From contig OX291554.1 of assembly GCA_946406115.1 (NCBI GenBank), positions 16,317,092 through 16,381,091 on the forward strand: 64,000 nt of DNA, read 5' to 3'. The position numbers and the translations under genes were made by a program. The DNA comes from Apoda limacodes. Taxonomy: Eukaryota; Arthropoda; Insecta; Lepidoptera; Limacodidae. Positions 43,606-54,859 of this stretch are shown here, piece after piece. Position 1 is the stretch's first letter; each line of letters starts with the position of its first letter. The notes beneath the pieces were generated by a model. That model was not told the DNA's origin. It ran no database searches and saw only the letters and a list, made by a program, of their open reading frames with translations.

Positions 43606-45190
43606 TTTTTTTTATACCACTAAGGTGGCAAACAAGCAAACGGTCTGCCTGATGGTAAGCAGTCACCGTGGCCTATGGACGCTTGTAACACCAGGGGTAT
43701 CACTCGCGCGTTGCCGACCCTTCAAAAATCCTTAGAGAACACCTTGGCAGGGAGTACATTCCACAACCGAAGCAATCGCAGGAGGAATTTCCTCTGAAAC
43801 CGCACTGTACGCGACGGTTTCGGTTCTAGAGTGTGAGAATGAATTCCCTGCCAATGGCGAGCGGTGCGATGGTAGAAAATAGCCGTGGACATCATTTCGA
43901 ACAATTTCTCAGAACACATCCCATTGTACAAGCGGTAGAACACACACAGACAGGCAAAGTCTTTCCTAAGACTTAGGGGTTCATATATACGGAATCGTCA
44001 GAGATGGCCTCAGTACTCCATATGGGGCCGAACTTGCGACTTATAAAGCAGCAACCTCTGCGCCGACGTGAAGTACTGCCTCGCTCTGTTGAGTACACCT
44101 AGTTTTTAGGATGCCAGCTTCACCTTGTCTTGCAAATGAACTCGGAACTGAACATACTGGAGATGTCAACACCAAGGATCCCAATGCTCTTGGAGTTGGA
44201 GAGGAGAGTGTTCTGGAATTGTGGGACTACAGTTAATGGGGTTTTCTTAGCGGTGAACGCGCAGACTTGTGTCTTTGTAGGGTTGAATCGGACCAAGTTC
44301 ACCCGTCCCCAATCAGAGACCTTGGACAGTGTGGTCTCGATTTGGAACACAAGATCTCCGTGGTTTTCCTCCACAACGGAACGAGGGATGTTTGCACGAC
44401 CCGTGTAATAAGCGTCTCCAGTACTGTCATCTGCATAGCAATGCATGTTGTTGATGCCCAAAATGTCATTGATATGCAGTAGAAAGAGACAGCATAGAGC
44501 CTTGCGGGACACTAGTATTAATGTCCACGCTATCAGAGCAACTACCGTCAGCTACGGTTCGTATGCGTCTGCCGGACAAAAAGCTAGCCACCCATTTGCA
44601 CAAACCCTCGGGCACTCCGTAAGATGACAACTGCGATAGAAGACCTCGGTACCAGACCCAAGCGAATGCCTACGCTATGTCCAGGCTACATGCCAATGCC
44701 TCCCCCTGACTCTCAAGGACTAGTGCCCATCGGAGTGTGAGATACATTAGAAGGTCACCAGTCGAGCGACCATGGCGAAAGCCATATTAACGGTCACTGG
44801 CCAGGTCGCGTTCTTCTAGGTATCTTAGAAGCTGTATGTTGATCATACGCTTCATCACCTTGAATAGGAGAGAGGTAATAGCGATAGGCCTGTAATTCGA
44901 TGGATCTGATCTATCGCCCTTTTTGGGCATCGGGTGCACATTCGCAGTCTTCCATGAAGACGGAAATTGCCTAGTGTGGTAGGAAAGCGCGAAAAGGCGC
45001 TTAAGCACTACTGCTGGTATACCGTCTGGCCTTCTCGACTTATGAACGTCTAGAGAAAGCAACGCCCGCCGGACCTCCCGCTGTGTTATGAAGATTTCCG
45101 GCATGGTCTTACCGCACCACGGTATAGTACCGTAGGTGGTATAGCGCCTTCATCGTTCATATTCGAGTTTGAGGCAGAGAGTTGGATTTC
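43606..45190 (-). pseudogene. LINE family 1, longest copy (RT to 3' end)
   Basis: Minus strand, with A-tail and 3' UTR at 43606-43690. From the 5' side: MPEIFITQREVRRALLSLDV (45104 down), SSWKTANVHPMPKKGDRSD, NYRPIAITSLLFKVMKRMI (RT motif 1-2), FRHGRS, decayed motif A (SLDIA*AFAWVW), SYGVPEGLCKWVASFLSGRR, VPQGS (motif 4), NNMHCYADDSTGDAYYTGRA (catalytic YADD intact), RFNPTKTQVCAFTAKK, SIGILGVDISS, then C-terminal RTARHWQGIHSHTLEPKPSR and RFQRKFLLRLLRLWNVLPAK. Typical Jockey/CR1-group ORF2 without its endonuclease. Stops, a decayed motif A and small deletions show that it is inactive. Best reference within the window for the other six copies. Confidence 0.85.
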
Positions 45191-45286
45191 CTAACCAGTA
45201 GAAATCAATTTCTTAGTTTCTAGGTTATATATTTAGGCTTTATACTCAACTGGTTTTCGTTTGTTTTTTTATATATATATATAACA
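45191..45286. other. Short AT-rich spacer
   Basis: Contains a TATATATATATA run near 45270. Nothing else. Confidence 0.5.
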
Positions 45287-45452
45287 ATAAACAAGCTTAT
45301 TGTCCGCTTGATGGTAAGCGGTCACCATAGCCATTTAGGTTCTAAGGTTGGAAGATGAATTCCTTGCCGATGACGAGCGGTGCGATCGCGATAGTAAAAA
45401 ATAGTCGTGGGCATCATTTAGAACCATTCTTTAGAACACATCCCATTATTCA
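45287..45452 (-). mobile_element. LINE family 1, internally deleted scrap
   Basis: GGTAAGCGGTCACCATAGCC joins directly to ATTTAGGTTCTAAGGTTG, skipping ~170 bp present in other copies, then TGACGAGCGGTGCGAT and GGGCATCATTTAGAACC. Confidence 0.75.
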
Positions 45453-45547
45453 ACTTGTGTGCGATTTGCACGCTTTGCTGTAATTCCTTATTTATTATCA
45501 CCTACATAGCAACCACAAAACGTTTACTGGTGTGCATATCCCTCCTC

Positions 45548-45645
45548 TATAGAAGAGACCAGAGTGGTTTCTAGAATAAAAACCACGAGCTGAAAAAAGG
45601 AAAGTGGGATGGCGTCGTACTAGGTGGACAGGCGAACCAGTGAGC
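45548..45645 (+). mobile_element. RTE-type LINE scrap
   Basis: Reads KPRAEKRKVGWRRTRWTGE in one plus frame, matching the RTE C-terminal signature (KRS-GRP-TRW-D). Counterpart, on the other strand, at 24185-24330. Confidence 0.55.
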
Positions 45646-46109
45646 GCCACGACAAACACGCCACACACACACACCTATTATAATAACTTCCCTCAATAGA
45701 AGTTATAAAATTATAAAAACTATTATGTGTACGGGTAAACGCTACCTTTATATCTCGAGGAAGATCTCTTATTATGTTTCCAGGCACAGTAACACATCAA
45801 ATTCTTTTATGACCTATTCCTAGACAGTTATTAAAGACCTCGTTCAACGATGTGACGTGACTCTGTAATTGAAAACTGTCGTAATTTCATCATAAAGGTA
45901 CTTGCGTATCCTACAGAGGATGTTTTTTTATAGCCGTGAATTATATCTAAGCCTCCCTCTTAAAATTCTCTGCTAATTAAGGAATACCTAAATAAAATCC
46001 ACGGTGATTACGCAGAAAATTGTACACAAACATACAGACAGGAAAAATCTATGCTTTACATTTATAGTTATTGTTACATAGTTAAGACCAGAAAAGACCA
46101 CAGGCTAAA
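45646..46109. other. No gene seen
   Basis: Starts with a short CA run (45660-45676). Nothing else recognised. Confidence 0.5.
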
Positions 46110-46405
46110 ACTACACTCAATATCCTTACCAGCCTCATATGTCCCTACTGTTGGGACACGGTCTACCCTCACCCAGGGCAATTTGGGCCATAGTCCATCT
46201 CGCGGGCCCAGTGCGGATTGTGGACTTCATATGTCTTTTTTTGACGTAGCCTACGTACGCTTCCTCATGATATTTTCCGTCGCCGAAAATCGAGTTTAGT
46301 AAATAAATCAATCTGTTAGAAATTAAGAAAAATATTTATTGGTGCATGCCGGGCTTGAACCTCCGCCAAAGGTGAAATTGAAACCCCTGGGCCACTACCA
46401 ACTTT
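46110..46405 (-). mobile_element. tRNA-derived SINE, second family (S2), degraded
   Basis: On the plus strand it reads ACTGTTGGGACACGG, GGCCATAGTCCATCTCGCGG, GCCCAGTGCGGATTGTGGAC, TTCCTCATGATATTTTCCGT, then GCATGCCGGGCTTGAACCTC, whose inverse GGTTCAAGCCC is a box B-like tRNA motif. This order (body, CTCATGATGTTTTCC block, tRNA head) is a common moth SINE layout seen from the minus strand. The 82-codon frame inside is not a gene. Confidence 0.6.
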
Positions 46406-46734
46406 GACAGAAAAGTCAGAAAGAAACTTAGACTTTGTTTTACAATTTGTAGTGATATATGTACTGTTCGGCATAGTATTTGTAATAAGGTAAAAACACA
46501 GTCTAAATACACTCAGTACAGCCCATCCTATCCACCTGGATACCTGAAAACCTTTCCCTGATCATGTCTTATTATACACATATTTAACCCACTTTAAGGG
46601 ACCAATCCTTTGGTAGACAAATACAATCGCTACATACTAAATAAATTTGGCCTGTGTTTTGTAATACAAAAAAAAGGGAAAACGATTAATAAAAGTAAGG
46701 AATATGTTTCTTGTAAGGGTATTCACACTAATAT
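46406..46734. other. No gene seen
   Basis: Nothing recognisable. Confidence 0.5.
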
Positions 46735-47115
46735 TGTAAATGCGAAAGTATCTCTGTCTGCCTGTCTGTACCTCTTCACGCTTAAGCCGCAGTACAAATT
46801 AAGATGGTATTTGGCTTGGGGATAGTTTGAGTCTCGGGAACGGAAGTAGGCTACTTGAAAACGTCAAGTGTGACTTGGTTTTTTTTTCTATAAATTGCGG
46901 AGTTTCCGTTGACATCCTACACCGATAACTGAATTTAGGGCGGGCAAAACTGCGGGCAAATTTGGCATAGAGATAGTTTGAGTCCCAGGGTAGGACATAG
47001 GCTACTTGAAAATGTCAAGTGTGAGTCGGGTTTTTTCTATAATTGAAAAGTTGCCGTTGAAATCCCACACTGATAACCGAATTTAGGGCGGGTGGAACCG
47101 CAGGCAAACGCTAGT
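46735..47115 (+). repeat. Dispersed repeat R1, one and a half tandem copies
   Basis: AATGCGAAAGTATCTCTGTC, GATAGTTTGAGTC, GTAGGCTACTTGAAAACGTC, GTTGACATCCTACACCGATA, GGGCGGGCAAAACTGCGGGC, then GGCATAGAGATAGTTTGAGT starts the second half-copy, which ends GCAAACGCTAGTG at 47115. The best plus-strand copy of R1 in the window. Confidence 0.75.
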
Positions 47116-47454
47116 GCTAAATAAAAAATTATTTATTACATGCAGATAGATTAAACCGCATACTTTTCAACACATGGGATGTATGTAAATTTAACAACGA
47201 ACGAGGCTTTCTTAGATTTACCAACTCATTTTTGTTTTCTTATTACCTCAAATATAATATTAATGAAAAGTTATGATTTTAAATGCCTGATAGATTTAAC
47301 GTCGAAATTAGTAAAACTGTAAATTAGTAAAAGGTAAAGGGAATTAAGTATGTAAAGGGAAACCGTTAATTTTGTTTGTTTGTTTTCAATGTAATTGTTT
47401 CCTCTTTGCTACTAATTTTAATTATTTTATTTTCTAGAAACAGATAAATACGGC
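47116..47454. other. No gene seen
   Basis: AT-rich. Confidence 0.5.
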
Positions 47455-47672
47455 TGGTGAGTTTGGGATCGTCGACGATTATCACAGTCCGTCGTCAAAC
47501 CGAGTCAAAAGGGATAAGCTGGTATCCGGTTGCACCCGCCCAGAGCTGGCAGCAGTACACCATATATAAAGCAGCAACCTTTGCCCCGACGTGAAGTACT
47601 GCTTTGCTCTGTTGAGTACACCAAGGTTTTTGGACACCAGGTACACCTTGTCCTGCAAATTTGTGTAATTTG
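47455..47672 (-). mobile_element. LINE family 1, internal scrap
   Basis: Minus strand reads LQDKVYLVSKNLGVLNRAKQ, YFTSGQ and, one frame over, VYCCQLWAGATGYQL, then FDDGL. It ends before the tail, so it is not a simple 5' truncation. Confidence 0.75.
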
Positions 47673-48624
47673 GTTCCATACATCCCATGTTTGTCAATCT
47701 ATTATTATTGGTTTAGTAAATTTTATAATAACCTAGTAGGTAGATAGCTCATTAAGAGGCCGTTACTTCAAATACGAAAATGTAAATGGTGAAGGTAAAC
47801 ATCCTTAGGAGTATGAATCTCAATTACAAACTTTTTTAACTTTTCATTAACGTAAGCCTTTTGTAAATCTCTTTTGAACTTCTAACAAGCTTCTACTCTT
47901 CAAATTAATTACGGCTTAGCTCATTTTCCTTAAAGTACGCTGTTAAAAATTACAAGCCCTTTGTTTTACATGGCGAAACGTCATTAAAAAAAGGTCAAGT
48001 GTGAATTTGAATTTTGGTCTTTATTGTAAAAGAAAATTTCCATAACACGAAAATTTCTTTCGTTAATACTGCCTTTGCGGACAGACCCTTCGATTATCAG
48101 TGGCCCAAGGTTTGCCCTTGACGAGGAGTTTCTTCATAAGCGTTTGATGTAGAGCGAGTAATAAGGAAACGCGAATTGCACACAACAAACCGATTTTATT
48201 TTACTTAGGCGGAGCGGTGGGCAAACGCTAGTATTTGCTATAATCCCTATTATGGAAAATACGAGAAAGAATAAAATAGTACATTTAATAATATAATACA
48301 AGTGAGCTAGGTAGCCCATAACAGACGAGGTTGTGGATTACAGCCCAAGCCGTAGGCGAGGACGTAATTCAGCCGATTGTGTATTGAGCAGAGCTCACGG
48401 GTGCTATACTACTGTTTCAATACACTTAAAGGAGAATAAATACTTGTATGTGAGTTAAAATGTTATTAAACGTTGATATTTAATGGAATCTAGTAGTTTT
48501 GATATGTTTTTAACAAACACGCTTTTTTTATTTTTTAAATTTAATTAAAAATAGCTAAAAATTTAAATTAGTAATGTCTTTTAACTAATATAATCTTATT
48601 TCAAGTTTCGTTGGATTTATTAGT
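47673..48624. other. No gene; R1 end scrap at 48190-48235
   Basis: TTAGGCGGAGCGGTGGGCAA followed by ACGCTAGT is the end of R1. The rest is AT-rich. Confidence 0.5.
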
Positions 48625-48710
48625 AGCTGGCCCAGCAGACGTTGTTCTTCCCAGTTGATGCCCTGCAGCGCCCTCTAGTGGCAAGTTATTAGTCAAAAAC
48701 CTTCTCCATG
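48625..48710. repeat. Dispersed repeat (GCAGACGTTGTTCTTCCC)
   Basis: GGCCCAGCAGACGTTGTTCT then GATGCCCTGCAGCGCCCTCT; familiar as a repeated module in moth genomes by general knowledge. Single copy in this window. Confidence 0.4.
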
Positions 48711-49249
48711 ACAAATACGAGGATTTGCCAACTTACTCAATGTTTTCAGCTCAATGTTTGGCAGTCTTGCAAAAAAATCACATAAGATGGAAAATTTGTT
48801 TTCCTCAAAATAACCATTTTTGATAGTACAAAATACATATGTGAGAGAGACCACATAGATTTTATTTTACCATAATCAATATAAATATTATAAATGCGAA
48901 AGTAACTCTGCCTGTCTGTCCTCCTCCTCACGCGTGTGAGGTCCCATACCCCGATCCCTAGCCTAGCTTACTAAAAGACTTGTTGTACAATGTATTACTG
49001 TGATTTAATATAGGTACAGGAAAACATTACCGAATTTAGCCTAGAAATTTTACAAAACTGTGGATTTCTAGCGCGTTAGTCAGTATCACCTTTATGTATC
49101 TTGCTCTGTCGTTGTGTCGCGTGTCGTACGCCTTAGTCCCTCCATTCGCTTGTCCATGCATTAAAGACCTGGAATTGATGAGATAAAGTGTATATATATG
49201 GAACATAAAAGACGTTGTCTGCTGCAAAAGAAGGGTTTGTGATTCCCTT
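48711..49249. other. No gene; R1 start scrap at 48888-48930
   Basis: AAATGCGAAAGTAACTCTGC and CTGTCTGTCC match the start of R1. Nothing else. Confidence 0.5.
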
Positions 49250-50290
49250 TTGGGAAAATTAATAGTCCTTTCCTTGTCTCCAAAGTCGTAATTTCTGTTC
49301 CACGAAGTTTAGGCTTCAGTGATCAGAAATTAAGACTTGACCAATGGCTGACCTAAGATGGTAAAGATCAACCGCCCTCAATCCAGGAAGGCTTTCCCGG
49401 AAGTCCTTCCCTTTTTTACACAAGGAACTATCACAATCAAACTACGTTACAGTTTGAAAGTGCGACACTTAGAGACAAACAAATGTTCTTGCAAAATTAC
49501 AATAAGTGTCGAGTAAAACTAAGTTAGGATGGACTCCCCGAGCCTAGAGAAAAATAAATATGTTGCTGAAACAAATGGGGTTAATACACTTAATATCTAT
49601 TATTCTAAGTAATATCTCCTTTTATTACACAAATAAGTCCAAGATTTAATGAATTTAAATATATCGTTGCGCAAGATACAAAATCTACGTTATTATTTGA
49701 AACTCGATTAGAAACAATTAAGGAATGAGTACATTTTAAACTAGTTTGCTAGAATAATTACAGTTTTGCTGAAAATTGATTATGCAGTTATACTTAGCTT
49801 TGAACAAAGGTCTCCGTACGTTAACACGTAACACTCTCACAGTTCACTCCCGTTGTTAAATTCCCCTTTCGCGTGTTACTTCTCTTCGCGTAAAATCTCG
49901 ACTGCCACGATTCCCGCATTCCTTCTGCAATGCGTTGGCGCACCCCTGTGTCGGAGTAAAGCTGTGACTCTCAATAATACGTTAGTGTTATTCGGCCTTA
50001 TCGCCTTAGCAATAAGTCCGTAAATCTCTTATTTTTATGACTGTGTGAAAACCATCCCTTACGCGAATCACCTATCTCGTACGCACTTGTACGTCTTTCT
50101 CGCTCTTGAATTATGGCGCGTTGATGCATGACGCCACAAGCCACAGCGATAGCATCTCAGAACCGACCATCTGTTAATTAATCATTTCTAAGAAAGTCCG
50201 GTCGTCCCAGAAGGTACAAATGCAACAAAAAATATTGTACCTGACCTGACCTACCCAGGCAAAATGTACAACTCTGAAAGATTTTAAAAT
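49250..50290. other. GC-richer island without recognised gene
   Basis: 49800-50200 has higher GC than its flanks, few long frames and no LINE or gypsy protein motif. Could be a solo LTR or other retroelement non-coding part; I could not find matching termini. Confidence 0.3.
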
Positions 50291-50340
50291 ATTGAAAGTT
50301 ATAACTTAATTGTTACATTACCCAAATTTATTTATGTACA

Positions 50341-50965
50341 CCCGTGTGGATCTGACAAACAATTCAGATGAAATTTGGCATGGAGATAGTTTGAGTCCTG
50401 GAATTTAAAGAATGATGTGTATAAAGTTATCTAATTAAAGATTTTTTTAGGTTCGTTACTCAGTATGAGCGCAGATAAATATTATTATAGTCTGGTAACA
50501 AAATTTTCTTCCCCAAATTTCATTGATTACTTTTATTGACAATAATGTCCGATCAACTGAATCATAGAATATTAAAATGCCATTTAAATTACTGTCTTTG
50601 TCAAATATTGCTCGGCTTGACTAAATTTGGCTTAAGTTTATCCATATTATAGCCAAAATCGATTTAGTTTTTGTGGTATAAAGGTGTTACAAAACATATT
50701 TACTCACATACACTCACTGTGTATGTACGCCCGTGGCGTCTCACACGCTAATTTCAGTTATCGGCGTGGAATTTATACAGCCAGACTCCGATCAGATTAA
50801 GAAAGTTTTCTATAGCAAGCTATAGCTGCAGCTACAGTTAGTCCAAGTAAATTCAGTTTAAGTTATTCCTGTGGGATTTTTTCCGGGATGAAAAGTAGCC
50901 TATGTTCTTTTTCATCTCCTCAGCAATCTTGGCAGCCAAAAATCAGCTCAATTAATTTGGTTGTA
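50341..50965 (+). repeat. Dispersed repeat scraps (R1 middle; TAGCAAGCTATAGC block)
   Basis: 50355-50402 reads GATGAAATTTGGCATGGAGA, TAGTTTGAGTCC (R1). 50755-50905 reads TATCGGCGTGGAATT, TTTTCTATAGCAAGCTATAG and TTATTCCTGTGGGATT, related inversely to 6345-6415 and in part to 16430-16560. Confidence 0.45.
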
Positions 50966-51430
50966 TCAACTAAACAAACAACAGACTCATAAATATATGA
51001 TACTTAAGAAGTAGGATCTTTGAAACTTTTATTCATATTAAATATGCATTAAACTATCAATTTTATCTATCTTATAATTCATGTGTTTAGTTTTTTAAGG
51101 ATATATTAAAAGATCGAGGTATTGCTTTGTTTTCTTTTGTAAGACCAAGTAAAAATGCTCAAACCAATCTCTAGATAGCTTGTTTCCAGATAGGCTTACG
51201 TAAAAAATTACTCTATCTTATACCAATTTAATCAAAATATTCATGTATGTTATCTAAAATATCCTATACTGGGATAACGTATTGTAAAAGTTTTCTCAGA
51301 GGAATGCTATCTAAGTTTGTTACTTTTGTTGAACACAATATGTCGAAGCGCCTTTTTGATATATTGTGTATTCTATTATCTATTCTTTGTCTAGGCTTCT
51401 TGGCTACATCTGTTTAAATTTAATTCAGAA
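50966..51430. other. AT-rich stretch, no gene seen
   Basis: Nothing recognisable. Confidence 0.5.
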
Positions 51431-51464
51431 TAGGTGGGCGACTTGCGATTTATCCTTCTGGGAG

Positions 51465-52756
51465 TCGTGCTTTCTGGTCGCTTGCCAAAGCTGCCGAAGG
51501 GAACTTTTACCAGTCGTCGTTACCACCACTGCGAAATACAAAGGGTGACTTGGCCCATAGTGCTAAAGAGAAAGCCGATCTTTCCTACCACACTAGGCAA
51601 TTTCCGTCTTCATGGAAGACTGCGAATGTGCACCCGGTGCCCAAAAAGGGCGATAGATCAGATCCATCGAATTACAGGCCTATCGCTATTACCTCTCTCC
51701 TCTCCAAGGTGATGGAGCATGTGATCAACACACAGCTTCAAAGATACCTAGAAGAACACGACCTGGTCAGTGACCGTTAATATAGCTTTTGCCACGGTCG
51801 CTCGGAAGCCTGGACATAGCGAAGGCGTTCGATCGGGTCTGGCACCGGGGTCTTCTATCGAAGTTGCCATCTTACGGAGTGCCCGAGGGTTTGTGCAAAT
51901 GGGTGGCTAGCTTTTTGTCCGGCAGACGCATACGAACCGTAGTTGACAGTAGTTGCCCTGATAGCATGGACATTAATGCTGGTGTCCCGCAAGGCTCTGT
52001 GCTGTCTCCTACGCTGTTTCTACTGCATATCAATGACATGTTGGACATCAACAACATGCATTGCTATGCAGATGACTCCAAGAGCATTGGGATCCTTGGT
52101 GTTGACACCTCCAGCGATGTTCAGTTCCAAGATCATTTGCAAGACAAGGTGAAGCTGGCGTCCAAAAAACTAGGTGTTCTTAACAGAGCGAGACAATACT
52201 TTACGTCGGAGCAGGGGTTGCTGCTTTACAAGTCGCAAGTTCGGCCCCATATGGAGTACTGCTGCCATCTCTGGGCGGGTGCACCCCTTTTGACCCGGTT
52301 CAACGACAGGCTGTGAGAATTGTCAACGATCCCAAACTCACTTGCCGTATCGAACCCTAAAGTCTGAGGAGAGACTTTGTCTCCCTGTGTATTTTCTACC
52401 GCTTGTACAATAGGATGTGTTCTGAGGAATTGTTCGAAATGATGCCCACGGCTACTTTCTACCGTCGCACCGCTCGCCATCGGCAGGAAATTCATTTTCA
52501 CACTCAAGAACCAAAATGGTCGCGAACAGTGCGGTTTCAGAGAAATTTTCTCTCAAGAACGCTTGAGCTGTGGAATAAGCTCTTTGCCAAGGTTTTCTCT
52601 AAGGACCACAGTATGAGGCTCTTCAAGAAAAAAGTTATTGGATTTTTGAAAGGTCGGCAACGCGTGAGTGATACCCTGGTGGTACAAGTTGGCCACAGTG
52701 ACTGCATACCATCAGGCGGACCGTGTGCTTGTTTGCCACTCTAGTGGTATTAAAAA
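51465..52756 (+). pseudogene. LINE family 1 copy with internal deletions
   Basis: Reads SSLPPLRNTKGDLAHSAKEK then joins abruptly to SYHTRQFPSSWKTANVHPVP, PKKGDRSDPSNYRPIAITSL, LEEHDLVSDR and a stop, then SLDIAKAFDRVWHRGLLSKL (motif A intact), GLCKWVASFLSGRRIRTVVD, NAGVPQGSVLSPTLFLLHIN (GVPQG at 51981), MHCYADDS (YADD 52065-52076) joined directly to KSIGILGVDTSS, then YKSQVRPHMEYCCHLWAGAP, and after a frame break RTVRFQRNFLSRTLELWN to FLKGRQRVSD, 3' UTR and A-run. Compared with 43606-45190 it lacks ~75 residues after YADDS and the segment between KADL and SYHTRQF. Two of the RT core motifs remain readable, yet stops make it dead. Confidence 0.85.
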
Positions 52757-53688
52757 AGAAAAGCTATGCAGAGATTAAGTTAATATGGTTAAATTGTCTA
52801 CACATATAACCTTTAGTTAGTAGTACTTAGTAGTAACGCAAGAAGAATCATCTTGACCCGGGTTAAGTGGGTAAGGTCTGCGAATAAGTATGGCTCCAAC
52901 GAGCCCAAATGGCAATTAATCTACGATCATCCTATCCCAAACAAATGACAAACATTATCACTTTATTAGGTGAAGCGCTTTTAGTGACTTTAATAATTTT
53001 ACTATTCTCGGGAATCCCTCAATTGTGATAAAAAGTATTCCCCATATGATTGCCCGTCCGAAAATAAGGAACTGCGTTGCTCTGTTGAACCGTGAAAATA
53101 ACGAATGAAATAACAAGAAAATAATCAGTCCACTAAGAGGTAATTGTAATTTCCCGTTATTTGCTATGAACACTGGTCCACGCCGCCTTGCCTTAAATTT
53201 AAGCCAGTATCAGAATCTGTCCAACAGGGATGATCTAATGCGACACTTATACACCAATTATTTTAATGTTTCATTTTATTTTCATTAAATTGAATTGTCA
53301 GCATGGATATAACAAATAATATAATTCCTTTGTAAAAATAACGTGGCACAAACGGAACGAAAATTCAACGTATACAGAACAAAACCACGAACAAAAGTAC
53401 GAGCCAATTCTGGTTTTAGGGCTTTCGTTCCGGACATTTTATCTGAACACCAAGCCACATGGTCGCCCAGCTACTGTAGTCGGTTAAAACAGAGTAAAGG
53501 CGGCTGTGAAAGCTGGTTGCTTATAATTTATGGTTGAGTTAGCAACAGTGCCGATTACTGCCGATTTTAGTATCAAAACAATAATTAATCTATTTAAAAC
53601 TAAATTACGCATCAAGGAAGCAGTATGTGACGAGACGGTGTAAATGATCTCCAGCACATAGCTCACGGGTGAGCCTAGAGGAATTGAC
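52757..53688. other. No firm gene
   Basis: The 64-codon frame at 53343-53537 begins with GTG, has moderate composition (KFNVYRTKPRTKVRANSGFR) and no recognised motif; left uncalled. Confidence 0.45.
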
Positions 53689-54024
53689 TTAAGGTCATCC
53701 CTGCGGTCTAGGTACTAGCGCCACCTTTGGACATTTTTTATTTACTGATCGTAGAAAGCGTATTTCAAAAATTGGACCGAATGGAAAATAAAAGTAGTTA
53801 TAAGCTATTTCAAAGGTTGTAGATAGCGTATCTGCTAAAGAAGGCCACTTTAAGCAAATATGCTGTCTACCTTCAACTCAGAGATATATATTGGGAACAA
53901 TACAAAACGTTCTAAAACTAAATATAAATATTTCATTCATTAACATTTCTGGAATACGCTTTCTACGAAAAGTAAATAAAAAATATAAAGTGGCGGCGTT
54001 AGTGGACCGCAGGGATGACCTTAA
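53689..54024. mobile_element. 336-bp TTAA palindromic element with perfect 20-bp ends
   Basis: Left end TTAAGGTCATCCCTGCGGTC and right end GACCGCAGGGATGACCTTAA are exact inverses. Subterminal GCGCCACCTTT / AAGTGGCGGCG and CGTAGAAAGCGTATT / AATACGCTTTCTACG also pair. The core GTAGATAGCGTATCTGCTAA ... TTAAGCAAATATGC.GTCTAC is the one shared with 10680-11063 and 20699-20958. The whole element is one long hairpin. Non-coding. Confidence 0.85.
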
Positions 54025-54132
54025 CAAGGTTTTGAAGTAGAAATTAATCTGGTGAAACATTTATTTAGGCTTACTGTATGCGACCCTAAGCCTCTTAAGG
54101 AAAACGAATTTCACCTACTAAATGTAAGTACA

Positions 54133-54248
54133 GTACAACAAACTTTCTGATCCGGTGGTCAAAAATCAAAACTACAGTCGCCATATTAAAATGGTGCAAA
54201 CTTACACGACACTAGCGACGATACACCGCGTCAGAAAAAATTGTTGCA
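54133..54248. mobile_element. ~116-bp inverted-repeat element
   Basis: Left CAACAAACTTTCTGATCCGG and right CGCGTCAGAAAAAATTGTTG are imperfect inverses. The interior GGTCAAAAATCAAAACTACA and CATATTAAAATGGTGCAAAC match 21061-21115. Confidence 0.6.
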
Positions 54249-54859
54249 CTGAAATTTATAGTTGAAAGTGTATGTTTTGTTTTATAACTAACCATTAGAT
54301 AAATTTTACATATAAATCCATTGAGAATATAAATCAAAAGCCAGACAGGCGTTGCTGAAGCGTTTTCTTGTTACCTATTTTAATGTTAGCTTTAGTAAAT
54401 TTATCTTTTTGCCGATTTCAAAATCGCGAACCATATCGCTGTATATGTGATATTACCCTTAGGATTGCGGGACGATTTTGCGAATTCCTCCGATTTTTTT
54501 TTGACTTGTAAAATTTTCAATTTTGTAAAACAAATTAAGACCTTTATCAATTAATCCTACTGTTATATGGTTAGTCTTGCGTACGTACGACTGATTCCCT
54601 TGTTGCTAAGTAAAAAATCAAACTGAATGATGAAGATAAAAGTATAGAGAGTTCAGTCAGACGACATTTTGTCACCGAATTCTTTACGAATTTTATCACA
54701 ACAATCTATTTTCTTTAAAAAGTTAGCTAGAAGTTGTCTTGTATCTACTCTACAACAAAATCCGAACTTTCCCATTTTTGACTCATTAGCGTTTATGTCA
54801 CTTGTAGTTTTACCTTAAAATCTCACATTATAAGACGTAGTAACTTTGTTGTCGAAGTA
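54249..54859. other. No gene seen
   Basis: AT-rich. Confidence 0.5.
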
